DNA from: Paenibacillus oceani
GTDB lineage: Bacteria > Bacillota > Bacilli > Paenibacillales > NBRC-103111
Direction of reading: 5' to 3'
NCBI RefSeq assembly: GCF_014705615.1
Contig: NZ_JACXJA010000044.1
Span: forward strand, 33,433-97,432
DNA: 64,000 nucleotides
This document shows, piece by piece, positions 54,408 through 62,245 of the stretch. Position 1 is the stretch's first letter; the number at the start of each line of letters is the position of its first letter. Made by a program: the position numbers and the translations under genes. The notes under the pieces are model-generated. The model was not told the DNA's origin. It did not search any database and saw nothing but the letters and a program-made list of their open reading frames with translations.

Positions 54408-55514
54408 ATGGCATTAAAAATCGGGATAGTCGGATTAAACGGAATCGGTAAAAACCATGCGGCTTGTTATCAGGAGGATGACCTGGCCGACCTGATCGCG
54501 GTATGCGACGTCGTGAAGGAACGCGCGGACGCGGTCGCCGAGAAATACGGCGTAAAGGCGTATTACAGCTTGAAGGATATGATCGAAAACGAGCCGGATC
54601 TGCAAATCGTCGACGTAACGACCGGCGGAATCGACAATGGAAGCTGGCATTTCGAACCCGCGATGGAAGCGGTCAGCTACGGGAAGCATGTGCTCGTCGA
54701 GAAGCCGATCTGCCACGACGTGCAGCAGGCGCGCGAGCTGGTCGCTTATGCGGATAAGCAGAAAGTGTACCTCGGCTGCAACTTGAACCACTACTTCACC
54801 CCTCCTGCCGAGAAAGCGAAGCAATATGTGGATAACGGCGAGATCGGAGAACTGGTCTACTGCTTGACCAAGATGGGCTTTAACGGCGGGGAGCTGAATT
54901 ACGCTCTGGCAGGTTCGCCGAAAATCAAAGGTCATCCATACTTTCATATGAAGGCGTTTCTGACTCATCCGTTCTCGGTTATGCGTTACTTCTGCGGAGA
55001 CATTACGCACATCCAGACGTTCTCCGACCGTCCCGGCTTCCGCAGAAGCGCAGGCGACGTCATGGTGTCGATCAACAGCATTCACGTCAAATTCGCAAAC
55101 GGCGGCGTCGGTTACCTGCTCAGCCAAAGAGGCGATGCGGTGTACGGTCTCGGCGGATGGTGGAGTGTCGAGATGGCGGGGACGCGCGGCACGTTTTGTA
55201 TCGAGAACTGCGTAGAGAAAGTGTCGTTCTGGAAAGCGGAGAAAGGGATTCCGGCCATCAGCGTACAGAAGGAACCGGAAGTGACCCACTACGGAACGAC
55301 CGATTTCAACCGGACCTTCAACAACCGGCTGCACGCCTTCCTCGAGGACATTTCGAACGGAGTGCCCCGCGATCAGCTTCGCGCGAACGGAAGGGATGCG
55401 CTGGCGGTGCTGGAATATACATTTGCCGTAATGGAATCGTACGAGCGGGGCGGCGAAGTCGTCAGACCGCATGCACTGCCGCCGCTGATCGGCGATCCGC
55501 ACACGATGCGTTAA
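54408..55514 (+). CDS. Gfo/Idh/MocA-family oxidoreductase (second)
   Basis: 368 residues from ATG 54408 (GGGAAG upstream); the open frame begins earlier but without a ribosome site. N-terminus MALKIGIVGLNGIGKNHAAC, cofactor motif VLVEKPICHD, catalytic region KAFLTHPFSVMRYFCGD with His. It resembles the third member at 58220 (GVNHIGGIHC; EKPISNR; ALHPHSIDVMRYFGGD). The stop is 13 bp before the isomerase gene. It is predicted to oxidise or epimerise a sugar or inositol derivative in the cytoplasm. Confidence 0.9.
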   Translation: MALKIGIVGLNGIGKNHAACYQEDDLADLIAVCDVVKERADAVAEKYGVKAYYSLKDMIENEPDLQIVDVTTGGIDNGSWHFEPAMEAVSYGKHVLVEKPICHDVQQARELVAYADKQKVYLGCNLNHYFTPPAEKAKQYVDNGEIGELVYCLTKMGFNGGELNYALAGSPKIKGHPYFHMKAFLTHPFSVMRYFCGDITHIQTFSDRPGFRRSAGDVMVSINSIHVKFANGGVGYLLSQRGDAVYGLGGWWSVEMAGTRGTFCIENCVEKVSFWKAEKGIPAISVQKEPEVTHYGTTDFNRTFNNRLHAFLEDISNGVPRDQLRANGRDALAVLEYTFAVMESYERGGEVVRPHALPPLIGDPHTMR

Positions 55515-55527
55515 GGGGGACTACACA

Positions 55528-56331
55528 ATGATTAAGCTTGGCGTCAATTCGGTCTTGTTCAAGCAATTCGACTTTGCCACCGCTGCCAAACAAATCGCGC
55601 TTTGCGGTTATGACGGAGTGGAAATATCGGCTATCCAGGGGATGTGCGAGCATCTCGATCTGAGCAGGTGGAAGGAACAGAAAAACGAGCTGCAGGCGAT
55701 CGTTCAGGAGAACGGCCTTGAATTTCTGTCGACGGAGGTCGCCTCCTTAAGCGAAGAGCGGCTGCTGCCGGCATTCGAAGCGGCGGCGGAGATCGGCATA
55801 CCGGTCATCAACGTCGGCCCCGGAGGCAAGCTCGGCGTCGAGGAAGATGTAGTCGCTTCGATCGACAAGCTGGGCCGCTTGTCCGAGAAAGCCGCCGATT
55901 TCGGCGTTACCTTATGCGTGAAAGCACACGTCGGCAACGCCATCTACAATACGCCCACGACGCTGCGGGCGATGAAGGAGATCGGCTCGGCCGCCTTCGG
56001 CATCGATATGGACCCGAGCCATATTCACCGCGCCGGCGAAAACGCCGAAGAAGCGCTGCCGGCCGTCCTTAGCCGGGTCAAACATATTCATATCCGCGAC
56101 TGCAAAGGCCGGGAACGCGGACCGGGGCCGATCGAGATGCAGGCGTGCGGACGGGGCGATATCGATTTGTTCGGCTACTGCAAAGCGATGGTCGACGGCG
56201 GCTACAACGGCCCGGTCGTCCTCGAAGTAATCGGGGCGACTCCCGAGCATTCGCTCGCCCAGGTTTCGATCGTAGCGGCCGAATCGTACGGGTATTTGAA
56301 CGCTTGCCTGAAACAGCTGGGCGCCCGCTGA
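55528..56331 (+). CDS. Sugar phosphate isomerase/epimerase (xylose-isomerase-like TIM barrel)
   Basis: 267 residues, GGGGGGA upstream. AP endonuclease 2-type barrel: GYDGVEISAIQGM (first metal Glu), LCVKAHVGNAIYNTP, AFGIDMDPSHIHRAGE (Asp/His metal ligands), HIHIRDCKGRE and PVVLEVIGATPEHS. Such proteins isomerise or dehydrate keto-sugars or inositol derivatives, and are commonly paired with Gfo/Idh/MocA enzymes, as here. The repeat array C begins 90 bp downstream. Confidence 0.88.
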   Translation: MIKLGVNSVLFKQFDFATAAKQIALCGYDGVEISAIQGMCEHLDLSRWKEQKNELQAIVQENGLEFLSTEVASLSEERLLPAFEAAAEIGIPVINVGPGGKLGVEEDVVASIDKLGRLSEKAADFGVTLCVKAHVGNAIYNTPTTLRAMKEIGSAAFGIDMDPSHIHRAGENAEEALPAVLSRVKHIHIRDCKGRERGPGPIEMQACGRGDIDLFGYCKAMVDGGYNGPVVLEVIGATPEHSLAQVSIVAAESYGYLNACLKQLGAR

Positions 56332-56420
56332 TCGATACGCTGCGGCTGAGCTTGCGAAGTGAGCGGTGAGCTTCCCCGCAGCTCATACTCAAAAACATAC
56401 TATTTACCGCCTCATCTAAT

Positions 56421-56626
56421 GAAATAAGCGATGTTTGTACCCTTTATTTTCGGCTTATTTAGAAGATCGAGGTATATAAGGGCGGTTTGCACCCCTTATT
56501 TCAACCAATTAGCCGGGTTTGCACGATTTTCACGGGAAATAAGAGTTTCAAATATTCAAATCGCTCTTATTTCCCTTTGCTAAGCGGTTTCGAACCAATT
56601 AAGAGGTACAAACCGCGCCTAATCGG
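56421..56626. repeat. Intergenic repeat array C (TAAGAGCGGTTTG family, 5 units)
   Basis: Units at about 56421-56450, 56472-56502, 56504-56531, 56534-56575 and 56595-56626. The fourth is a long inverted repeat: GGGAAATAAGAG ... CTCTTATTTCCC. Others carry GGCGGTTTGCACCCCTTATT or the complement GGTACAAACCGCGCC. It sits between two plus-strand genes and could fold in the mRNA. Confidence 0.8.
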
Positions 56627-56715
56627 CAGATACCTTTTACGCTCATAAGCAGGAGATGCGCCAAAAACCGGGCTCCTAACGCCGGACCGGGCATCCACTT
56701 TTAGGAGGAATCCAA

Positions 56716-58104
56716 ATGTCAACCAAAAAACCGAATGTGATCCTATTCGGCATCGACAGTTTGCGCCGCGACCATATCAGCTCGTACGGCTATTCCAGGC
56801 TGACCACGCCGCACCTCGATAAAATCGCCTCGGAGGGCGTCCTGTTCGAGCAGCATTTCAGCCCCAGCATCCCTACCACCCCGGCGTATGCCGCGATGCT
56901 GACCGGCATGGACGTATTCGGAACCGATGTGGTCGCGCTCCGGCACAAAGGCCCGCTCGGCGACCATGTGCGCACACTGCCCGAGGTGCTCGGCGAGAAC
57001 GGCTACAATACGACCTGCATCGGATTTACCGGCAATCCGTCGTCGCGCGGGTTTCAGACGTACCTGAACTTCGAATCCTGGCACCCGGACGAGACCGGAC
57101 GCGCGCCGAAGGCGCAAAACCTGAACGAGGTCGCCATTCCCGAGCTGGAGCGGCTAGCCGCCGACGATAAGCCGTTCCTCCTGTTCCTGCGGCATATGGA
57201 CCCCCACTCTCCTTACTTGCCGCCGCAGCCGTATGAGCGCACCTTCTACGGAGGCGACGAGAAAGATCCGTCCATCTCGTCGATGGAACCGGTATACGGG
57301 TTCAAGCCGTTTGCCGATTTTCTGAAATCGTGGATTCCCGAAGGCGTCACCGATCACGCCTATGTGACCGCCCAATACGACGGCGCCGTCGCTTATATGG
57401 ATGCGTGCATCCAGTCGATCTTTGCCAAGCTGGACGCGCTCGGCATTACCGAAGAGACACTGATCGTCATTACGGCCGATCACGGCGAGACGCTGTACGA
57501 GCACGACTGCTACTTCGATCATCACGGCTTGTACGACTGCACGCTCGTCGTACCGCTGATTATTAAATATCCCGGCGTCGTTCCTGCGGGCAAACGGTGC
57601 TCGAGCGTATCGCTGATCCAGGACATTATGCCGACCGTGCTCGATCTGCTCGGAATCGAAACGAATATCCAGTTCGACGGACAAAACCTGGTAAAATGGA
57701 TGAACGGGGACGAAATCAAACGGATCAGCGAATTTTATATTACCGAATGCACCTGGATGCGCAAGCACGGCTGGCGTACGCCGGAATGGAAGCTGATCCG
57801 CGCGCTGGAGCCGGACTTCCACTTCAAGCCGGAGATCGAGCTGTACAATCTGATCCACGATCCGGAGGAGAATCACAACGTCGCGGACCAGGAGCCGGAG
57901 ATCGTGGCGCTTCTCGAGAAGCGGATGAACGATTATATCGCCAAGCGCGAAGCGGAAACGAACCGTGTCAATCCGATCTTCACGAACTTGAACTGGCACG
58001 GCAAAGGCAAGCCGTTCACGACTTCGCAGGAAGCGTACGACGGCATGTATATCGGTTCGATCGTCAACGCCCGGTCCCTTCAGGAGAAAAAAGCGGAGAA
58101 GTGA
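56716..58104 (+). CDS. Sulfatase-like hydrolase with Thr at the nucleophile position
   Basis: 462 residues, AGGAGGA upstream, no signal peptide. Alkaline-phosphatase superfamily fold: VILFGIDSLRRDHISSYGY (metal Asp14) and VITADHGETLYEHDCYFDHHGLY (metal Asp/His). In sulfatases the formylglycine motif is C/S-x-P-x-R-x-x-x-L-T-G. Here the aligned segment is TTPAYAAMLTG (residues 54-64), with Thr54 for Cys/Ser and Tyr58 for Arg. Thr nucleophiles are normal in phosphodiesterase and phosphonate hydrolase branches, so a phosphoester or related substrate is more likely than a sulfate ester. The next genes are an oxidoreductase and an APS-kinase homologue. Confidence 0.85.
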   Translation: MSTKKPNVILFGIDSLRRDHISSYGYSRLTTPHLDKIASEGVLFEQHFSPSIPTTPAYAAMLTGMDVFGTDVVALRHKGPLGDHVRTLPEVLGENGYNTTCIGFTGNPSSRGFQTYLNFESWHPDETGRAPKAQNLNEVAIPELERLAADDKPFLLFLRHMDPHSPYLPPQPYERTFYGGDEKDPSISSMEPVYGFKPFADFLKSWIPEGVTDHAYVTAQYDGAVAYMDACIQSIFAKLDALGITEETLIVITADHGETLYEHDCYFDHHGLYDCTLVVPLIIKYPGVVPAGKRCSSVSLIQDIMPTVLDLLGIETNIQFDGQNLVKWMNGDEIKRISEFYITECTWMRKHGWRTPEWKLIRALEPDFHFKPEIELYNLIHDPEENHNVADQEPEIVALLEKRMNDYIAKREAETNRVNPIFTNLNWHGKGKPFTTSQEAYDGMYIGSIVNARSLQEKKAEK

Positions 58105-58219
58105 GAACGCGTAACCGGACGGCACCGATCGCCGATTCCCGGATCCTTCATAGAACACGAGCGTATTGCCTGAACAAGGCTCATTACACCGATCCGGCGT
58201 ACGGAAAGGAAGGTTCACC

Positions 58220-59236
58220 ATGATCAAAATCGCGGTGATAGGCGTTAATCATATCGGCGGCATTCATTGCCGCACGTACCGGCAGCATCCCGATACGGAG
58301 CTTGCGGCCGTCTGCGACCTGATGCCGGAGCGGGCGCAAAAAGCCGGGCTGGAATACGGAGTGCCCGCCTATACGGATATGGCCGAGATGCTGGCCAAGG
58401 AACCGATCGACGTCGTCATCGTGGCGACGTCCGGCGTAGAGAAAGGCAGTCACCATTACGCGCCGGTGATGGCGGCGATCGAAGCCGGCAAAGACGTGCT
58501 CGTCGAGAAGCCGATCTCGAACCGGATCGACGAGGCGAGACGGATGGTCGCATTCGCCCGCGAACGGGGCGTCCGGTTCGCCTGCAATCTGAACCACCGG
58601 TTCACGCCCGCCGCCTTTCGCGCGAAGGAGCTCGTTACGGAGGGAAAGCTGGGCTCTTCCCTCCTCTTCCTGAATATGCGACTGACGATTCAAAATCCGC
58701 AGGAGGATACGGAATGGCTCCACATGCGAGCGCTTCACCCCCATTCGATCGACGTGATGCGGTATTTCGGCGGGGACGTGGCACGGGTACAGTCGTTTAT
58801 GACGAAGGCGCCGGGCCGCCAGTCGTGGTCGACCGTATCAGTCAATATGCAATTTGCCTCCGGAGCCGTCGGACATTTGACCGGCAGCTACGATATGTCG
58901 ATGCGCCATCCGATCGAATATTGCGAAGTGGCGGGCAATGAAGGACGAATCGTCATCGACAACGTGTACGAAAGCATGACCTATTATCCGCATCATTCAG
59001 GCGATCTGACCGTATTCCGCAATCCGATCTTTAACGGGATGACGGGTTTTAACGATACGTTCCGGATTCGCATCAACCGTTTTGTGGAACAAATCAAGGC
59101 GGGCGTTGCCCCCGGCGATATCGATGCGTCGGGCGCCGACGCGCTCGCCGCGCAGGAGATTATCGAAGCCGCGATCCGCTCTCATGAGCTCGGCGGCCAG
59201 CCCGTCGATGTGCCGAAGCCGGAAGCTTCAACTTAG
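58220..59236 (+). CDS. Gfo/Idh/MocA-family oxidoreductase (third)
   Basis: 338 residues from ATG 58220 (GGAAAGGAAGG upstream); the frame extends 5' but without a ribosome site. N-terminus IKIAVIGVNHIGGIHCRTYR, cofactor motif VLVEKPISNR, catalytic region HMRALHPHSIDVMRYFGGD. It is a homologue of the second member at 54408. The kinase gene starts 20 bp downstream, so the two should be co-translated. Confidence 0.9.
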   Translation: MIKIAVIGVNHIGGIHCRTYRQHPDTELAAVCDLMPERAQKAGLEYGVPAYTDMAEMLAKEPIDVVIVATSGVEKGSHHYAPVMAAIEAGKDVLVEKPISNRIDEARRMVAFARERGVRFACNLNHRFTPAAFRAKELVTEGKLGSSLLFLNMRLTIQNPQEDTEWLHMRALHPHSIDVMRYFGGDVARVQSFMTKAPGRQSWSTVSVNMQFASGAVGHLTGSYDMSMRHPIEYCEVAGNEGRIVIDNVYESMTYYPHHSGDLTVFRNPIFNGMTGFNDTFRIRINRFVEQIKAGVAPGDIDASGADALAAQEIIEAAIRSHELGGQPVDVPKPEAST

Positions 59237-59256
59237 ACCACCGGAGGAACGCTGAC

Positions 59257-59775
59257 ATGAATAAGCAAGCGAACGTATTATGGTTTACCGGCTTATCCGG
59301 AGCAGGAAAAACGACAACCGCCGAATATGTAAGAGACCGGCTGCTCGAACAAGGACGCCGCGTGGAGCTGCTGGACGGCGACGCGCTGCGTCAGACGATC
59401 TGTAAAGGGCTGGGCTTTACGCGCGAAGAACGGCTGGAAAACATTAAACGCATCGTTTATGTTGCGGGACTGCTGGCGAAGCATGAGGTGATCGTTCTCG
59501 TCTCGGCGATTACCCCCTACGCGGAGATGCGCGATTATGCCCGCAAGGAGCTTGCCGGATATGTCGAGATTTATGTGGAATGCCCGCTGGAAGAATGCGA
59601 ACGGCGTGACGTCAAGGGGCTGTACGCCAAAGCGAGACAAGGCGAGTTGAAGCATTTTACCGGAATATCCGATCCGTATGAAGTTCCGCTCGCACCCGAT
59701 GTGACGATCCGGACGTCGTCCGATTCGCTCGAAACGAACAGCGCCGCCATCCTAACGCGGCTCGGCCTGATGTAA
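59257..59775 (+). CDS. cysC: Adenylylsulfate (APS) kinase-like protein
   Basis: 172 residues, GGAGGAA upstream. P-loop VLWFTGLSGAGKTTTAEYV (residues 10-28), ELLDGDALRQTI, LGFTREERLENIKRIVYVAG, the lid VSAITPYAEMRD and KGLYAKARQGELKHFTGISDPYE. All match APS kinase, which phosphorylates APS to PAPS. There is no ATP sulfurylase, PAPS reductase or sulfotransferase gene in the window, so PAPS supply is not obvious. Distant homologues of this family phosphorylate other nucleotide conjugates (for example the Campylobacter capsule phosphoramidate pathway), and a novel substrate is possible. Confidence 0.8.
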   Translation: MNKQANVLWFTGLSGAGKTTTAEYVRDRLLEQGRRVELLDGDALRQTICKGLGFTREERLENIKRIVYVAGLLAKHEVIVLVSAITPYAEMRDYARKELAGYVEIYVECPLEECERRDVKGLYAKARQGELKHFTGISDPYEVPLAPDVTIRTSSDSLETNSAAILTRLGLM

Positions 59776-59811
59776 CCGCTTGACGAATGGGCCGATTAGG
59801 AGGAAACTGGA

Positions 59812-61227
59812 ATGAAGATCATACTGATCTCGCTGGACACACTGCGCGCCTCCCGACTTGGCGCTTACGGTTATAACAAGCCGACCAGCCCGCATATGGA
59901 CCGGATCGCCCGCGAAGGGGTGCTGTTCGAGCGGGCTTATGCCGCGGATATTCCGACCGAGGTGGCGCATACCGGTGTCTTTACCGGCAAAATCGGGCTG
60001 ACCACCGGCGTCGTCTCGCACGGCTCGGAACTGACCGCCTTGCCGAAATCGACCGCATGGCTGCCCTCCCTGCTGCGGTCGGCCGGATTTACGACCTCCG
60101 CTGTCGATAATTTGTATCAATTGAAGGAATGGTTCGCCAGAGGGTACCGGTATTATATCAACAGCGTAGGCGGCAACCGCTGGATCGACGGCAAGACGAT
60201 AAACGAGCTTGCTTTTCCTTGGCTGGAGCAGCATAAGGACGATTCGTTTTTTCTGTTCCTGCATTACTGGGACGCGCATACGCCGTATTTGCCGCCCCAA
60301 GAGCTGATACCGCAGTTTTACGATGTCGGACGCGATCCCCGGGACCCGGCCAACCGCAGCATGGAACAGGCTTACAACCATCTGGCCTATCCGTTCTTCA
60401 AGCATCATCATTACGATTTGATCGGCGCGGTGACCGACAGCGACTACTATGACGCGTTATACGACGCGGAGATCCGCTATCTGGACGACCGGCTGAAGGA
60501 GCTGGATGACCGGCTGGAGGCGCTCGGCATCCGCGAGGATACGCTGCTTGTCCTGTTCGGCGATCATGGAGAAAGCTTGACCGAACACGATATTTATTGG
60601 GATCATTGCGGGTTGTACGAGCCGACCGTACACGTTCCGGTCATTATGAGATGGCCCGGACGGATGCCGGAAGGCCGCCGGGTGCCGGGATTCGTCCAGC
60701 AGGTCGATCTGCTGCCGACGATTCTCGAAGCCGTCCGCCGCGAACAGCCGGCAGACATTCGCAGCGAGAAGCTGCAAGATCCGGACGGTCTGGACGGCAA
60801 AAGCTTGTGGCCCGCTATCGAGGGAACGGCCGACCGGACCCACGACACCGTTTATTTGAGCGAGTGCGCCTGGCAGGCGGCCAGGGCGATCCGGACCGAC
60901 CGGTACAAGCTGATCCGGACTTACGATTCCGGCCCCTATATCCGGCCTGCGAGAGAACTGTACGACCTGCAGACCGACCCCGGGGAGACGGTCAATTTGG
61001 CCGACTCGCTGCCGGAGTTGGCGGATCGGCTCGAACGCGAGCTACTCGACTTCGTAAGCCGCAAGCTTAGCGGCCGGGAGGACCCGATGGAGCGGCAACT
61101 CCGGGAGGCCGGTCTTCCCTTCCGCAGACGGATCGAGCAAATTCTCGATTCCGCCGGACTATCCTGGGACGACTGGAAGCGCGATCCCCGCCGGGAACGT
61201 TTCGACTCGGCCGTTCATAACCGCTAA
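59812..61227 (+). CDS. Sulfatase-like hydrolase with Thr/His at the active-site motif
   Basis: 471 residues, TAGGAGG upstream, no signal. IILISLDTLRASRLGAYGY provides metal Asp9 followed by Thr10; the second metal site is VLFGDHGESLTEHDIYWDHCGLY. The nucleophile segment is TEVAHTGVFTG (residues 49-59), so Thr49 replaces Cys/Ser and His53 replaces the sulfatase Arg. It is clearly related to the 56716 protein (both have an H-T/S-PYLPP segment: HSPYLPP and HTPYLPP) but not a recent duplicate. The C-terminus is long and charged (FVSRKLSGREDPMERQLREA). Confidence 0.85.
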   Translation: MKIILISLDTLRASRLGAYGYNKPTSPHMDRIAREGVLFERAYAADIPTEVAHTGVFTGKIGLTTGVVSHGSELTALPKSTAWLPSLLRSAGFTTSAVDNLYQLKEWFARGYRYYINSVGGNRWIDGKTINELAFPWLEQHKDDSFFLFLHYWDAHTPYLPPQELIPQFYDVGRDPRDPANRSMEQAYNHLAYPFFKHHHYDLIGAVTDSDYYDALYDAEIRYLDDRLKELDDRLEALGIREDTLLVLFGDHGESLTEHDIYWDHCGLYEPTVHVPVIMRWPGRMPEGRRVPGFVQQVDLLPTILEAVRREQPADIRSEKLQDPDGLDGKSLWPAIEGTADRTHDTVYLSECAWQAARAIRTDRYKLIRTYDSGPYIRPARELYDLQTDPGETVNLADSLPELADRLERELLDFVSRKLSGREDPMERQLREAGLPFRRRIEQILDSAGLSWDDWKRDPRRERFDSAVHNR

Positions 61228-61297
61228 CCGTTACGCATCAAAACCGTCATAAAGCGACCGGATGTTCGGAGTTATAGGGCGAGGAGTGAAGCAAAGG

Positions 61298-62209
61298 ATG
61301 AAGGATATGATCAGAAGCAGCGGATTAATGAGAGAGGAATTCCCGTTTTGGATTACCCGGCATGTCCAAGGAGCGATCGCGGAGCACGGCCACGAATTCG
61401 TCGAGCTCGTATACGTCGTCGGGGGAAGCGGTTATCACATTTTCCAGGGGACGGAATATGAGATCGGGGCCGGAGACGTCTACATCATCAATCCCGGTGA
61501 AACCCATGCCTACTCCGTAAATCCCGGCGAACACATGGAAATCGTCAACTGTTTGTTCATGCCGTCCTTCATCCCCGACGCGCTTCTGAAGGAGCTGGAG
61601 ATTACCGCTTCGATGGACTATTTCTACGTGCATCCGTTTATGAATCAGGATGTCCGCTTCAACCACCGGCTCAATCTGCACGGGCAGGATGCGGTATTCG
61701 TGCTCCAACTGCTGGACAGCATGATCCGGGAAATCGGCAACCGCGGTCTCGGCCACAAAACATTGATCCGGCTGCAGCTGATCGAGCTGCTCGTCCTTCT
61801 CTCCCGTTACTACTCTCTGATGCAAAACCGGGGGACGATTCCTTCTCCGCGCCAAGTTGACCGGGAAATAACGGCAAGACGCATTTACGGTTATATGGAA
61901 CGTAATTACGACAAAAAGATCACGCTGGAATCGCTGGCCGGACTGTTCAATGTCAGCATACGCCAGCTGAACCGGCTCATGAGGCAGGAATTCGGCCGCA
62001 GCATCATCGATGTGCTGCATGACATCCGGATCGAACGGGCCAAACGTCTGCTGACCGAATCGGAAGAAAAAGTGATCACTGTCGCTTCGCTGGTCGGTTA
62101 TGACGACCCTTCCTTCTTCAGCCGCCTGTTCCTCCGACATGTCGGCTGCCCGCCGAGCCGGTACCGCCAAGGGCTGGAACTGCGCCGGCTGCAGCGCGAA
62201 GTGCGTTGA
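61298..62209 (+). CDS. AraC-family transcriptional regulator
   Basis: 303 residues from ATG 61298 (GAGGAG upstream); an earlier in-frame ATG at 61262 is less likely. The N-terminal cupin (HGHEFVELVYVVGGSGYHIF, GDVYIINPGETHAYSVNPGE) should bind a sugar-type effector. The C-terminal domain has ITLESLAGLFNVSIRQLNRLM, DIRIERAKRLLTESEEKVI and VASLVGYDDPSFFSRLFLRH. It lies within the sulfatase-like cluster, with the canonical sulfatase gene 36 bp downstream, so it probably controls the cluster. Confidence 0.92.
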   Translation: MKDMIRSSGLMREEFPFWITRHVQGAIAEHGHEFVELVYVVGGSGYHIFQGTEYEIGAGDVYIINPGETHAYSVNPGEHMEIVNCLFMPSFIPDALLKELEITASMDYFYVHPFMNQDVRFNHRLNLHGQDAVFVLQLLDSMIREIGNRGLGHKTLIRLQLIELLVLLSRYYSLMQNRGTIPSPRQVDREITARRIYGYMERNYDKKITLESLAGLFNVSIRQLNRLMRQEFGRSIIDVLHDIRIERAKRLLTESEEKVITVASLVGYDDPSFFSRLFLRHVGCPPSRYRQGLELRRLQREVR

Positions 62210-62245
62210 TTCCTGACTTGGGAAAGGAGACCTTCACGATCCGTT

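Noticed and set aside
59257..59775. Assimilatory sulfate operon
   Set aside because: No ATP sulfurylase, reductase or sulfate permease gene is present, so a cysND/cysH-type operon is not supported.
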